Notes: generated by a model from the sequence alone, not told the origin. A DNA stretch of 64,000 nucleotides from PALSA-1006 sp041660815 (GCA_041660815.1 JBAZVN010000006.1:127068-191067), one strand, 5' to 3'. Shown: positions 27,071 to 36,594, counted from the stretch's first letter. Numbers and translations are program-made.

Positions 27071-27709
27071 TTATAGTTGCGCCAAAATTGTTTCGGTAGC
27101 GGATACTTTATCACCAATACTTACCTTGACGGTAGCCGTTAGCGGCAGATACACATCCACGCGGGAACCAAAGCGGATGAAGCCGTAACGTTGACCGCGG
27201 GACAATATATCGCCAGCTTTTACGTAGCACAGAATCCGTCTGGCAATTAAGCCGGCCACCTGTACGAAAGTGACAGTTTGACCATCGGAAGTCTGCAGTA
27301 CCACAGCATTGCGTTCATTATCGGTGGAAGCTTTATCCAAATCGGCATTTACAAATTTACCCGGGAAATATTGCACTTTTTGTATCGTGCCATCAACCGG
27401 ACTGCGATTTGAGTGCACGTTAAATACATTCATAAATACGCTGACCAAAATGGCCTCGCGTTGCCCGTATGGGTCTTGAATACGTTCCACTTTAATAACT
27501 CGGCCATCGGCAGGTGAGAGCACTGCGCCAGCTTGTTGGGGAATTTCGCGCGCAGGATCGCGGAAGAATTGCAAGATAAAGATGAAAATGATCCAAAATG
27601 GAATCGACCAAGTGATGCACCAGGCAGTAACACCAGCGGCAACCACAAATGAAATCGCCAGAAACGGCCAGCCCTCGCGGGCGATGATGGGATGCGGATA
27701 TGGGTTCAT
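27071..27709 (-). CDS. psd: Phosphatidylserine decarboxylase proenzyme
   Basis: A 212-residue short-form decarboxylase that makes phosphatidylethanolamine. The self-cleavage motif is FGS in GFIRFGSRVDVYLP near residue 180, where Ser becomes the pyruvoyl group. One N-terminal hydrophobic hairpin (about 16-45) anchors it. The ATG at 27709 has no ribosome site upstream on its strand; instead a long polypyrimidine tract precedes it. Confidence 0.95.
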   Translation of the reverse strand: MNPYPHPIIAREGWPFLAISFVVAAGVTAWCITWSIPFWIIFIFILQFFRDPAREIPQQAGAVLSPADGRVIKVERIQDPYGQREAILVSVFMNVFNVHSNRSPVDGTIQKVQYFPGKFVNADLDKASTDNERNAVVLQTSDGQTVTFVQVAGLIARRILCYVKAGDILSRGQRYGFIRFGSRVDVYLPLTATVKVSIGDKVSATETILAQL

Positions 27710-27730
27710 ATTTTTGGAGAAAGTAAAGGT

Positions 27731-27806
27731 GAAAGGGAGAAGGGGAAAGAGTGGGGAAAGATGGGTCTTTTGCCCATTCTCCCTTAACCCTTCCCCCTTC
27801 CCGTAT
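27731..27806. repeat. Polypurine stem with G-quadruplex potential
   Basis: The plus strand has four G runs at 27736-27766 (GGG, GGGG, GGGG, GGG with loops of 4-7). The minus strand has four at 27781-27802 (GGG, GGGGG, GGG, GGG with loops of 2-4). The two halves are imperfect inverted repeats around a short centre, so they could also form one long stem. It lies between the ilvC stop and the psd start. Confidence 0.65.
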
Positions 27807-27809
27807 TGT

Positions 27810-28826
27810 TTAGTTCTTTGATTGATCGACCAATTTGTTTTTGCTGATCCAAGGCATCATGGCGCGCAGTTGACCACCGACCACTTCAATTGGATGTTCG
27901 GCATTCAAGCGGCGACGTGCAGTCATTTCCGGATAGTTGGTGCGACCTTCCAGAATGAACTGTTTAGCGTAGGAACCGTTCTGAATATTTTTCAGGCATT
28001 CCTTCATCGCGGCACGCGCCTGATCGGCAATAACACGGTGACCGGTTACATATTCACCGTATTCCGCGTTGTTGGAAATTGAATAGTTCATGTTGGCGAT
28101 GCCGCCTTCGTACATCAGGTCAACAATCAATTTCAATTCATGCAGACATTCAAAGTAAGCCATCTCGGGTGCGTAGCCTGCTTCGGTCAGGGTTTCAAAA
28201 CCGGCTTTAACCAGTTCCACAGCTCCACCGCATAACACGGCTTGTTCGCCGAACAGGTCGGTCTCGGTTTCTTCACGGAAGTTGGTTTCAATCACGCCAC
28301 CTTTAGTACCACCGTTGGCCGCAGCGTAAGACAGCGCGATATCTTTTGCCTTGCCACTCTTGTCTTGATAAACCGCAATGAGCGTGGGAACGCCGCCGCC
28401 TTTGAGGTATTCAGAACGCACTGTGTGGCCCGGGCCTTTTGGCGCAATCATGATGACGTCGATGTCTGCGCGTGGCACAACCTGGTTGTAATGCACGTTA
28501 AAGCCGTGTGCAAAGGCGAGTGCTGCACCTGCCTTAATGTTGGGTGCAACTTCATTGTTGTACACATCGGGGATGTTTTCGTCGGGCAGCAACATCATCA
28601 CGACATCGGCGTTTTTAACAGCTTCGGCAACTTCGGAAACCTTAATGCCCGCAGCTTCAACCTTTTTCCAGGAAGCGCCATTTTTGCGCAAACCGACGGT
28701 TACATTCACGCCGGATTCTTTTAGATTTTGCGCATGTGCGTGGCCCTGTGAACCGTAACCGATGATGGTTACCTGCTTGCCTTTGATTAGGGATAAGTCT
28801 GCATCTTTGTCGTAATAAACTTTCAT
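27810..28826 (-). CDS. ilvC: Ketol-acid reductoisomerase
   Basis: A 338-residue class I enzyme of valine and isoleucine synthesis. The NADPH site is GYGSQGHAHAQNL near residue 24, followed by the metal-binding region with DLFGEQAVLCGG and the C-terminal domain with ECLHELKLIVDLMYEGG. It is the third gene of ilvB-ilvH-ilvC. Confidence 0.98.
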   Translation of the reverse strand: MKVYYDKDADLSLIKGKQVTIIGYGSQGHAHAQNLKESGVNVTVGLRKNGASWKKVEAAGIKVSEVAEAVKNADVVMMLLPDENIPDVYNNEVAPNIKAGAALAFAHGFNVHYNQVVPRADIDVIMIAPKGPGHTVRSEYLKGGGVPTLIAVYQDKSGKAKDIALSYAAANGGTKGGVIETNFREETETDLFGEQAVLCGGAVELVKAGFETLTEAGYAPEMAYFECLHELKLIVDLMYEGGIANMNYSISNNAEYGEYVTGHRVIADQARAAMKECLKNIQNGSYAKQFILEGRTNYPEMTARRRLNAEHPIEVVGGQLRAMMPWISKNKLVDQSKN

Positions 28827-28862
28827 GTTGGCCTCTTTTGTGAAAAATAAAAAATTTTGTAA

Positions 28863-29354
28863 TTAAAGCTTCAAAATCCGATCGCCGCGACCGATTCCGG
28901 ATGAGCCCGTGCGTACGGTTTCAAGAATTAAATTGCGGTCTATCGCGTGCAAAAAACTATCCAGCTTGGAGCCGGTACCGGTCAGTTCAATGGTGTAGGT
29001 TTTGTCGGAAACGTCGATTATACGGCCACGGTAGATGTCTGCCATACGTTTAATTTCTTCACGGGCTTCTCCCAGCGCGCGCAATTTTACCAGCATTAAT
29101 TCGCGTTCCAGATGATCGCCATCGCTTAAGTCCATTACCGCAACGACATCCACCAGTTTGTTTAATTGCTTTTGAATTTGTTCGATGATGGCATCCGAAC
29201 CGCGTGTCACGATGGTCATGCGCGACATTGTTTCATCTTCGGTCGGTGCTACGGTTAATGACTCAATGTTATAACCGCGTGCCGAAAATAAGCCGGCCAC
29301 GCGCGACAATGCACCGGCCTCGTTTTCCATGAGCAGGGAAATGATATGACGCAT
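28863..29354 (-). CDS. ilvH: Acetolactate synthase small subunit
   Basis: A 163-residue regulatory subunit with an N-terminal ACT domain (ENEAGALSRVAGLFSARGYN) that senses valine and a C-terminal domain typical of the family. The ATG overlaps the ilvB stop as TAATG, so the large and small subunits are coupled. Confidence 0.97.
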   Translation of the reverse strand: MRHIISLLMENEAGALSRVAGLFSARGYNIESLTVAPTEDETMSRMTIVTRGSDAIIEQIQKQLNKLVDVVAVMDLSDGDHLERELMLVKLRALGEAREEIKRMADIYRGRIIDVSDKTYTIELTGTGSKLDSFLHAIDRNLILETVRTGSSGIGRGDRILKL

Positions 29355-31060
29355 TACAGATCCTCCGCCAAGATAACTTCAGACAAGCCCTTGCCACCGG
29401 GCACCATGGGGAATACGTTTTCAGTCGGGTCGGTGCGGAAATCCAGGAATACCAGATCATCCTTGCGCGCAAAGGCTTCGCGCAACGCGCCTTCCACATC
29501 CGATGGTTTATCCACGCGAATGCCAACGTGACCATACGCCTCCGCCAATTTGACGAAATCCGGCAAGGCATCCATATAAGATTCCGAATATCTATTGCCG
29601 TGGAAAAATTCCTGCCACTGACGCACCATGCCCAGATAACGATTATTGAGTGCGATCACCTTAATGGGCAGGCGGAACTGTTTGCAGGTAGAGAGTTCCT
29701 GAATATTCATCTGAATGCTGCCTTCACCCGTAACACAGGCGACTTGGGCACCCGGATGCGCAAGTTGTACGCCCATAGCCGCAGGTAAGCCAAAGCCCAT
29801 CGTCCCCAGTCCACCGGAATTGATCCAGCGGCGCGGCTGGTCGAATTTGTAATATTGCGAAGCCCACATTTGATGCTGTCCCACATCAGAGGTGATAAAC
29901 GCGTCGCCATGGGTAATTTCATACAGCTTTTCAATGACATACTGAGGTTTGATAACTTCATCAGAATACTTGTAAGTCAAGGACTTGCGACTACGCCAGT
30001 CTTCAATTTGTTTCCACCACGCGGCAGAAGTAGCGGCATCCGGTTTTTGTTTGCTGCTATGCAACACCGTTAGCAATTCACCCAGTACCGTTGCGACATC
30101 GCCCACGATAGGCACATCAACTTTTACCCGCTTGGAGATTGAAGCAGGATCAATGTCGATATGAATAATTTTGCGCGGGATAGAGCCGAAATGCGCCACA
30201 TTGCCAATGACTCGATCATCAAAACGTGCGCCCACGGCCAGCAAGACGTCGCAATTATGCATGCCCATATTGGCCTCGTAGGTGCCATGCATGCCCAGCA
30301 TGCCCACAAATTGTTTATCGGTGGAGGGATAGCCGCCTAACCCCATCAACGTGTTGGTACAGGGAGCGCCCAACAGGCGTACCAGTTCGGTGAGCTGCTT
30401 CGATGCGTCCGCAAGAATAACTCCGCCCCCGGCATAAATCATGGGGCGCTTGGCTTCAATCAGCAATTGCGCGGCACGTTTGATTTGTCCCACATCCCCA
30501 TTTTTTTCCGGGTTATAGGAACGAATGCTTACGCTGGCTGGATAACTGAACTCGGCTTTTTGATTGGAGACATCTTTGGGGATATCCACCAGCACCGGGC
30601 CGGGGCGGCCGCTCTTGGCCAAAAAGAAGGCTTTTTTCAGCGTGCTTGCGATATCTTTGGCATCTTTCACCAAAAAGTTGTGCTTTACACAGGGGCGGGT
30701 AATGCCCACCGCATCAACTTCCTGAAAGGCATCTTCACCGATAAAACTGGTGGGTACTTGACCGCTAATCACCACCATGGGAATAGAATCCAAATAAGCC
30801 GTGGCAATTCCCGTCACTGCATTGGTGACACCGGGGCCCGAGGTGACCAGTGCAACGCCCACTTTGTCGGTAGAGCGTGAATAACCGTCTGCGGCATGCA
30901 CGGCAGCTTGTTCGTGGCGCACTAATACATGCTTGATCTGATCCTGATTGAACAGCGCATCGTAAATAAATAAGACGGCACCGCCCGGATATCCGAAAAC
31001 GTATTCGACTCCTTCTTCCTGTAAACAGCGGATGGCAATTTCTGCGCCTGTCAATTCCAT
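29354..31060 (-). CDS. ilvB: Acetolactate synthase large subunit
   Basis: A 568-residue thiamine diphosphate enzyme that joins two pyruvate molecules, or pyruvate and 2-oxobutyrate. The catalytic glutamate lies in RHEQAAVHAADGYSR near residue 48. The ThDP-binding motif GEGSIQMN begins near residue 438, with NNRYLGMVRQWQ close behind. It heads the ilvBHC-psd-pssA cluster. The symbol ilvI would be equally acceptable. Confidence 0.97.
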   Translation of the reverse strand: MELTGAEIAIRCLQEEGVEYVFGYPGGAVLFIYDALFNQDQIKHVLVRHEQAAVHAADGYSRSTDKVGVALVTSGPGVTNAVTGIATAYLDSIPMVVISGQVPTSFIGEDAFQEVDAVGITRPCVKHNFLVKDAKDIASTLKKAFFLAKSGRPGPVLVDIPKDVSNQKAEFSYPASVSIRSYNPEKNGDVGQIKRAAQLLIEAKRPMIYAGGGVILADASKQLTELVRLLGAPCTNTLMGLGGYPSTDKQFVGMLGMHGTYEANMGMHNCDVLLAVGARFDDRVIGNVAHFGSIPRKIIHIDIDPASISKRVKVDVPIVGDVATVLGELLTVLHSSKQKPDAATSAAWWKQIEDWRSRKSLTYKYSDEVIKPQYVIEKLYEITHGDAFITSDVGQHQMWASQYYKFDQPRRWINSGGLGTMGFGLPAAMGVQLAHPGAQVACVTGEGSIQMNIQELSTCKQFRLPIKVIALNNRYLGMVRQWQEFFHGNRYSESYMDALPDFVKLAEAYGHVGIRVDKPSDVEGALREAFARKDDLVFLDFRTDPTENVFPMVPGGKGLSEVILAEDL

Positions 31061-31098
31061 ATCAAAACCCTAGATGGCAATAAATTATAAGACCGCGC

Positions 31099-31127
31099 AA
31101 GATAAAGGCTGGCAGCATTTTGGTCAA
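31099..31127 (-). promoter_or_regulatory. Sigma-70 promoter of ilvBHC
   Basis: On the minus strand TTGACC (31122-31127) and TATCTT (31099-31104) are separated by 17 bases. The -10 ends about 38 bases before the ilvB ATG. I see no leader peptide or attenuator between them. Confidence 0.65.
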
Positions 31128-31297
31128 CCCCTAGCGTGCCTGATTTTGAAAAAGATTTAATATTTAAGTGTATTTTGCTACCATGAAAATTGAAGTTTTG
31201 GTTGTGGACGGAGCAAATTTGGTTTCACATGCCAGTGATTTGGCGAAGCAGCAGGTAAAGCCGGTAATTTTTATGGGCGGGTGTTTATGATTTTTTC

Positions 31298-31924
31298 TTG
31301 TTTATTGCTTTGCGCGACATTTTGCGGATATTTCTGCCCGGGGGAGTATTTCAGCTGAGTACTCAATATGAACTTTCCCGATTTTTGGCAGATGTGGAGA
31401 GGCGCGCCTATAAACAAGCCTTGTTCGCTGTTCGGGATGAACACGTGGCGCTCGATATTATTCAGGATTCTATGCTTAAACTTGCCGAGAAATACGGCAA
31501 CAATCCGGTGGAAGAATATCCCATGTTGTTTCAGCGTATTTTGCAAAACACGATTCGGGATTTTTACCGCCGCCAGAAAGTCCGTTCTTTTTGGACAACG
31601 CTTTTTTCTTCGCTTACTTCGCAGCACGGAAATGAGGATTTTGACCCGCTCGATGTATTGCAGGATAAAACAAATAATTCGCAGCCCATGCAACCCGATG
31701 TGAGTCTCGAGCAAACGCAACTGATTGACATCATTGAGAAAGCCATAATTGAATTGCCTCCTCGTCAACGTGAGGCATTTCTGCTGCGTTATTGGGAAAA
31801 TCTTGATATTGCGGAAACGGCCAAAGTAATGGGATGTACTCAGGGAAGTGTGAAAACACATAGCTCGCGTGCGACCCATGCGTTGGCCACAAAATTAACA
31901 CTAAAAGGGGTTTCATTTTTATGA
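31298..31924 (+). CDS. RNA polymerase sigma factor, ECF type
   Basis: A sigma-70 family factor with region 2 (ALDIIQDSMLKLAEKYG...RILQNTIRDFYRRQK) and region 4 (IELPPRQREAFLLRYWENLDIAETAKVMGCTQGSVKTHSSRA). No ATG fits. The frame opens with TTG at 31298, but family members begin near the STQYELSRFLADVERRA segment, so translation may start at CTG 31355 with GGGGAG eight bases upstream. The gene overlaps the DUF3619 gene by 4 bp; in Betaproteobacteria this trio is conserved and the DUF3619 protein may act as its membrane regulator (inference). Confidence 0.85.
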   Translation: MFIALRDILRIFLPGGVFQLSTQYELSRFLADVERRAYKQALFAVRDEHVALDIIQDSMLKLAEKYGNNPVEEYPMLFQRILQNTIRDFYRRQKVRSFWTTLFSSLTSQHGNEDFDPLDVLQDKTNNSQPMQPDVSLEQTQLIDIIEKAIIELPPRQREAFLLRYWENLDIAETAKVMGCTQGSVKTHSSRATHALATKLTLKGVSFL

Positions 31925-32274
31925 AAAATCTGACAAAAAATTCAATTCACCATCTGTTAAATGTTTCCACGTCAGATATTGATGCGGAGACGCTAGAGCA
32001 ATTGCACCGTGCGCGTAATCGTGCATTAGAGCGCCATCAAATTTTGGAGCACGCGCCGGTTTTAGCGTGGTTAAGCCAGCATGGAGTAAGTATTAATTTC
32101 GTTCCCGGAAGCTTTAAAATATTGACCTGGGTAGTTTCATTTCTGGTGTTACTGGGCTTACTCGGAAGTTTTGCCTATTTACAACAAATCAATCTGCATG
32201 AGCACGAGCGCAGTGAAATTGATCTTGCCATATTGGTCGATGATCTGCCCGTCGAAGTTTATATCGAACAATAA
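31921..32274 (+). CDS. DUF3619 family membrane protein
   Basis: A 117-residue protein with a cytoplasmic helical part (about 1-60), one membrane helix (about 66-88) and a short periplasmic tail. The ETLEQLHRARNRALERHQ segment matches DUF3619. Position and topology, coupled to an ECF sigma gene, resemble an anti-sigma factor, though no zinc anti-sigma motif is present. Confidence 0.82.
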   Translation: MKNLTKNSIHHLLNVSTSDIDAETLEQLHRARNRALERHQILEHAPVLAWLSQHGVSINFVPGSFKILTWVVSFLVLLGLLGSFAYLQQINLHEHERSEIDLAILVDDLPVEVYIEQ

Positions 32275-32298
32275 TTTAATCCTATAGTTAGCTAACTA

Positions 32299-32712
32299 AT
32301 GCGCCGATATTTATTAACCGCCCTGACATTTTGTACCCTGTTTTTTATGTTTGTAGAAACAGCGTTGGCAAAGCAATGGTCAACGCTTTCGCCCCCACAA
32401 CAGCAAGCATTGATGCCGCTTTCCAGTGCATGGGATACGCTCTCGGAAAAGCAACAGAAGCATTTCATTAAGATTGCCCAACATTTTCCGAGGTTGAATA
32501 AGGTTCAGCAACAACGAATACATGCGCGTTTGGAAAAGTGGAGTAAATTGACTCCCGAGCAACGTCAGCTGGCCAGAAAGAAATATAATTCGATTCAAAA
32601 GCTTCCGCCAGAAAAACGCGAAGCGCTTAAAAAGACGTTGCGTGAAAGGCATTCGGCGCAGCAACGCAATCTACCCGTCAGCGCGGTGAGTCCTGCAGCA
32701 CCAGCCCAGTAG
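32299..32712 (+). CDS. DUF3106 family secreted protein
   Basis: A 137-residue protein with a signal peptide (about 1-23, ALAK) and a helical domain built from repeated LxPxxQ/RQ segments (LSPPQQQAL, LTPEQRQLARKKY, LPPEKREALKKTL). This matches DUF3106. It is probably an envelope protein controlled with the preceding sigma factor. A proline/alanine-rich tail ends it. Confidence 0.82.
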   Translation: MRRYLLTALTFCTLFFMFVETALAKQWSTLSPPQQQALMPLSSAWDTLSEKQQKHFIKIAQHFPRLNKVQQQRIHARLEKWSKLTPEQRQLARKKYNSIQKLPPEKREALKKTLRERHSAQQRNLPVSAVSPAAPAQ

Positions 32713-32830
32713 TTGAACCAAAAATTAAATTTACTTCGCTATGCGGCGTTGCTCACAAAAAATTACTCCTTACATATCATGCATATGCTGCGTCCCAATT
32801 TTTTGCTCGCGTCTTGCCTAGCTTTGAAAA

Positions 32831-32854
32831 TTGAATTTTTAGAGGCACCCTTGG
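32831..32854 (-). repeat. Post-stop short repeat, copy 2
   Basis: On minus, CCCAAGGGTGCCTCTAAAAA plus TTCAA begins two bases after the lptG stop. It differs from the copy after hisZ by only one base over the core. Confidence 0.6.
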
Positions 32855-32856
32855 GT

Positions 32857-33933
32857 TTAACGCCGCTCGGCGCGCCAAATAAGTAACAAAGCTGCTCCCA
32901 GATATAAAAAACTAATTGCCGAAGCACTTAACAAAGGTTGCCATTCATTTAGTGCGCCCAGATTTGAGAACAAGCGTCCTCCGAAGTGAAAGCTGAGACC
33001 CAGCACAATGCCAATGAAGATTTTGTTGCTAACGCCACCCTCACGGCGTTGATGAGCTGCAAACGGAAGTGCCAGAAGCATCATGATCCAGATCGCAACG
33101 GGATAAACTACTTTGTTCCACATGGCAATTTCATAGCGTGCGGTTTTTTGTTTGTTCTCACTCAAATGCCGGGTGTATTGGTAAAGATCCCAAGATGACA
33201 TTTTTTCAGGCAGCAACAGCAATACATTTAGTAATTTTGGATTAAGGGTTGAATGCCATTCCATTTTGTCCCGGTTATTAATAGTTGAACCTTGCCCACT
33301 TAGCAGAGTTTGCCTAACATCTTCCAGTATCCATTTATCATTATCAATAAAAACAGCACGTTGTGCAAAAGTGATTGAATTTAGGCGGTACTTTTCAGTG
33401 AATTCATAGATACTAATATTGAGAAGGGTGGTGTCGGGTAAGACATTACGGATATTCACAAAGCTGCGTTCATCCTTAGCCCATACGCCGGATCGAAACT
33501 CCTTGATGGTCATTTGCGAATTTTTTGCTTTTAAGTAAATCTGTTGTGCCAAGCGATCACTGGGGGGAGCGACGAATTCGCCAATGATGAAACACAGTAG
33601 GACCAATGGAATGCCGATTTTTATGAGCGCGGCAATCATTTGTTGTAATGAAGCTCCGGAACTGCGAAAGATCATTAATTCCGAGTTATTGGCCATTTGC
33701 ACGATGGCGAAAATGGTACCGATGAGCGCGGCCAATGGAAATAATTCGTAAATGTGGGTGGGAATAATCAGGGTCACATACACAAGGACTTGCCCCAAGT
33801 GATAATTGGCTTCTCCCAGATCGTTTAATTCCCGCACCAGATCCATAAATGAATAGAGCATGATCAGACCGGCAAAAACCACCGCAATGCTGGTATAAAT
33901 TTCTCTGGCTAAATAGCGCGTAAGAATTTTCAT
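32857..33933 (-). CDS. lptG: LPS export permease LptG
   Basis: A 358-residue YjgP/YjgQ family permease with three N-terminal helices, a periplasmic beta-jellyroll and three C-terminal helices (final one near 335-353). LptFG with LptB drives lipopolysaccharide from the inner membrane to the LptC/A bridge. The ATG overlaps the lptF stop by 4 bp. The Met-rich start MKILTRYLAREIY is typical of LptG. Confidence 0.95.
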   Translation of the reverse strand: MKILTRYLAREIYTSIAVVFAGLIMLYSFMDLVRELNDLGEANYHLGQVLVYVTLIIPTHIYELFPLAALIGTIFAIVQMANNSELMIFRSSGASLQQMIAALIKIGIPLVLLCFIIGEFVAPPSDRLAQQIYLKAKNSQMTIKEFRSGVWAKDERSFVNIRNVLPDTTLLNISIYEFTEKYRLNSITFAQRAVFIDNDKWILEDVRQTLLSGQGSTINNRDKMEWHSTLNPKLLNVLLLLPEKMSSWDLYQYTRHLSENKQKTARYEIAMWNKVVYPVAIWIMMLLALPFAAHQRREGGVSNKIFIGIVLGLSFHFGGRLFSNLGALNEWQPLLSASAISFLYLGAALLLIWRAERR

Positions 33934-35072
33934 TTAATCAGTCGCTTCCAGGAAAATACCGAAATACGCTGATAAAACAGCAGAATAAGTAAGCACATCA
34001 TGAATAGATGGATTCCCCATAACCCGGCGATCAGGCCAACTTTGCCTTGCCCGATCCAAGACGCGGCAACTCCGAGTAAATTGTTGTAGGTCATAAAGAT
34101 CACGATGGCGATAATCAGATTAAGTGATCTTCCCGCACGCGGATTGACAAAGCTGAGCGGGATAGCCAATAGCGCCAGAATCAGTGCGCTTACCGGCGTG
34201 CCAAATCGCCAAGCCAGTTCGGACATATTTCGTGCCGTTGGATCTTGCAACAGGGCCAATGTTGGAATGCCTTTGACATTCGCTTTCGAGTCTTTAATTT
34301 CAGCTGCTTCAATACGCACCGCATACCGTTCAAATTCGACTATTTTAAAATCGTGCTGACCGGGAATACCTTCATAGCGTGCCCCGTTTAGCAACACTAA
34401 AAATCGATCTCCGTTGGGCATGGTTTCCTGCAGTCCTTCTTTTGCAACCATGGTGCCTTCTTTACCGTTTTGCCCGGATCGGACAAAAACATTTCCCACC
34501 CGGTTATTTTTTGTATCCACATTCTCCAGAAAAAATACACGATTTGCCTGCTTGGATTCACGAAATACACCGGGGGTAGCCAGAGCAACATCGTCGCGAG
34601 CATTGAGTTGTTTTTTAAATTCATCCGCTTTTTGTTTTGCCCAAGGGGCGAGAATGAAGCTGAGAATGGCAATGATGCTGACGACGGGCAGGGCGAAACC
34701 TAAAACCGGACGAATCCAGCGGGTTAAGCCAATTCCGGAGGAAAACCAGACGATCATTTCACTGTCGCGATAACAGCGCGTTAACGTCATTAAAACCGAA
34801 AAATACAAACTAACCGAGAGTAATATGGGCAAATAATTGAGCGAGCTAAAACCGACCAACGCAACAACACCTTCAACCGCCAAAATACCGCTGACTGAAT
34901 CGCCTAAAAAACTAATGAGTTGGGTAAAGACAATAATGCCCAGCATAATGGCAAACACCAAGGTGCCGGTAACGAAGAACTCTCGCACTAACGAGCGATA
35001 AAAGAAACCTCCCATTATCCGGGCATGAGATGATTTTGACTTTTGAGGCGGGGATTGCGGATAATCCGACAT
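33930..35072 (-). CDS. lptF: LPS export permease LptF
   Basis: A 380-residue YjgP/YjgQ permease, partner of LptG. Helices near 30-50, 75-95, 120-140 and three at the C-terminus flank a periplasmic domain. The N-terminus has a 24-residue polar extension before the family start FFYRSLVREF. It is divergent from pepA with only 37 bp between start codons, an arrangement common in proteobacteria. Confidence 0.95.
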   Translation of the reverse strand: MSDYPQSPPQKSKSSHARIMGGFFYRSLVREFFVTGTLVFAIMLGIIVFTQLISFLGDSVSGILAVEGVVALVGFSSLNYLPILLSVSLYFSVLMTLTRCYRDSEMIVWFSSGIGLTRWIRPVLGFALPVVSIIAILSFILAPWAKQKADEFKKQLNARDDVALATPGVFRESKQANRVFFLENVDTKNNRVGNVFVRSGQNGKEGTMVAKEGLQETMPNGDRFLVLLNGARYEGIPGQHDFKIVEFERYAVRIEAAEIKDSKANVKGIPTLALLQDPTARNMSELAWRFGTPVSALILALLAIPLSFVNPRAGRSLNLIIAIVIFMTYNNLLGVAASWIGQGKVGLIAGLWGIHLFMMCLLILLFYQRISVFSWKRLIK

Positions 35073-35109
35073 TAATTTTTTTGATGGTTAATATTTTAAG
35101 GAGAAGCAG

Positions 35110-36594
35110 GTGGAATTTAGCATAAAACAAGGAAGTCCGGAAAAACTCAAGAGTGCTTGTGTGGTTGTCGGCGTTTTTGAAGACGGGAAGTTGTCTGATG
35201 CAGCCCGGCTAATTGATATCGCATCTGGAAAAATGTTGAGCGACCTTATTGCACAAGGAGATGTCACCGGAAAATCCGCTACCACCCTGTTGTTGCATAA
35301 GGTTTCCGGCGTGGCAGCCGAGCGTGTGTTATTGGTGGGTTTGGGTAAGGCTAGTGAAATTACCCGAAAATCAAGTTTGGAAATTCTGCGCGCCACCCTG
35401 AGTGCGCTCAACAATACGCCGGTCAAAGAAGCCTCCTTATTCATCGTTGATGAAGAGACTGGTAAAGATGCTGCGTGGGTAATTAAACAGGCGGTGTTTG
35501 TCGCTTCGGAACAAGCCTTTCGTGCCGACGAGTTAAAGAGTAAGCCGGCCAAGCCAGCTGACTTAAAGCACCTTACTTTGGCGACTCTGGCAAGACCTGC
35601 CGCAAGCTTAAAAAACGCGCTTGAACAGGCGGCTGCGACAGCAAATGGAATTGCTGCTGCTAAAACACTGGGTAATCTTCCCGGCAATATTTGCACCCCC
35701 ACATATCTGGCGGCCAAAGCACTGGCGCTGGGCAAGGTGCACAAAAGTATCAAGACCACCGTGCTGGAAGAAAAAGATATGCAGAAGTTGGGCATGGGTT
35801 CTTTTCTGTCGGTTACGCGCGGCAGCGAGCAACCGGCCAAACTCATTACGCTGGAATATAGCGGTGCCGATAAAAAGCAAAAGCCGATCGTGCTGGTAGG
35901 CAAGGGTATTACGTTCGACAGCGGTGGTATCTCGCTCAAGCCCGGTGCTGAAATGGACGAGATGAAATATGATATGTGCGGAGCCGCAAGTGTGTTGGGC
36001 ACCCTGCAAGCGATTGCCGAAATGGGCTTGAAGTTGAATGTCGTCGGGATCATTCCAAGCTGCGAAAATCTGCCCAGTGGCACGGCAACCAAGCCCGGCG
36101 ACATTGTGACCAGTATGTCCGGTCAAACTATCGAGATTCTAAATACAGATGCCGAGGGAAGATTGATTTTGTGCGATGCGCTGACCTATGCCGCCAAGTT
36201 TAATCCGGATACGGTGATTGATATCGCTACGCTAACGGGGGCATGTGTGATTGCGTTGGGACATGTGGCCAGTGGATTATTCAGCAATGAAGCAGAGCTT
36301 GCGCAAGAGTTACTTGCTGCAGGGGAGCAAGTTTATGACCGGGCGTGGCAGATGCCACTGTGGGAAGATTATCAGCCGCTGTTGGATAGCAATTTTGCCG
36401 ATATGCAAAATATCGGAGGACGGGCGGGTGGAACCATTACTGCCGCGTGTTTCCTGTCCAGATTCACCAAAGAATATCGTTGGGCGCATCTGGATATTGC
36501 CGGTACCGCGTGGAAATCCGGCAAAGAAAAAGGCGCCACCGGACGTCCGGTGCCATTGCTCACGCAGTATCTGATAAATCGGGCAGGGCGTTAA
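35110..36594 (+). CDS. pepA: Leucyl aminopeptidase
   Basis: A 494-residue M17 aminopeptidase with a GTG start and AAGGAG seven bases upstream. Metal-binding motifs GKGITFDSGGISLKPG and NTDAEGRLILCDAL are complete. It releases N-terminal residues from peptides in the cytoplasm; homologues also bind DNA. It is divergent from lptF. Confidence 0.97.
   Translation: MEFSIKQGSPEKLKSACVVVGVFEDGKLSDAARLIDIASGKMLSDLIAQGDVTGKSATTLLLHKVSGVAAERVLLVGLGKASEITRKSSLEILRATLSALNNTPVKEASLFIVDEETGKDAAWVIKQAVFVASEQAFRADELKSKPAKPADLKHLTLATLARPAASLKNALEQAAATANGIAAAKTLGNLPGNICTPTYLAAKALALGKVHKSIKTTVLEEKDMQKLGMGSFLSVTRGSEQPAKLITLEYSGADKKQKPIVLVGKGITFDSGGISLKPGAEMDEMKYDMCGAASVLGTLQAIAEMGLKLNVVGIIPSCENLPSGTATKPGDIVTSMSGQTIEILNTDAEGRLILCDALTYAAKFNPDTVIDIATLTGACVIALGHVASGLFSNEAELAQELLAAGEQVYDRAWQMPLWEDYQPLLDSNFADMQNIGGRAGGTITAACFLSRFTKEYRWAHLDIAGTAWKSGKEKGATGRPVPLLTQYLINRAGR

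Noticed and set aside
31183..31290. 35-codon frame before the ECF sigma gene
   Set aside because: No clear ribosome site and no recognisable peptide; kept only as part of the sigma start question.
35088..36104. 338-codon open frame antisense to pepA
   Set aside because: pepA has complete M17 motifs on plus; the antisense product is Ser/Ala-rich with no family features.
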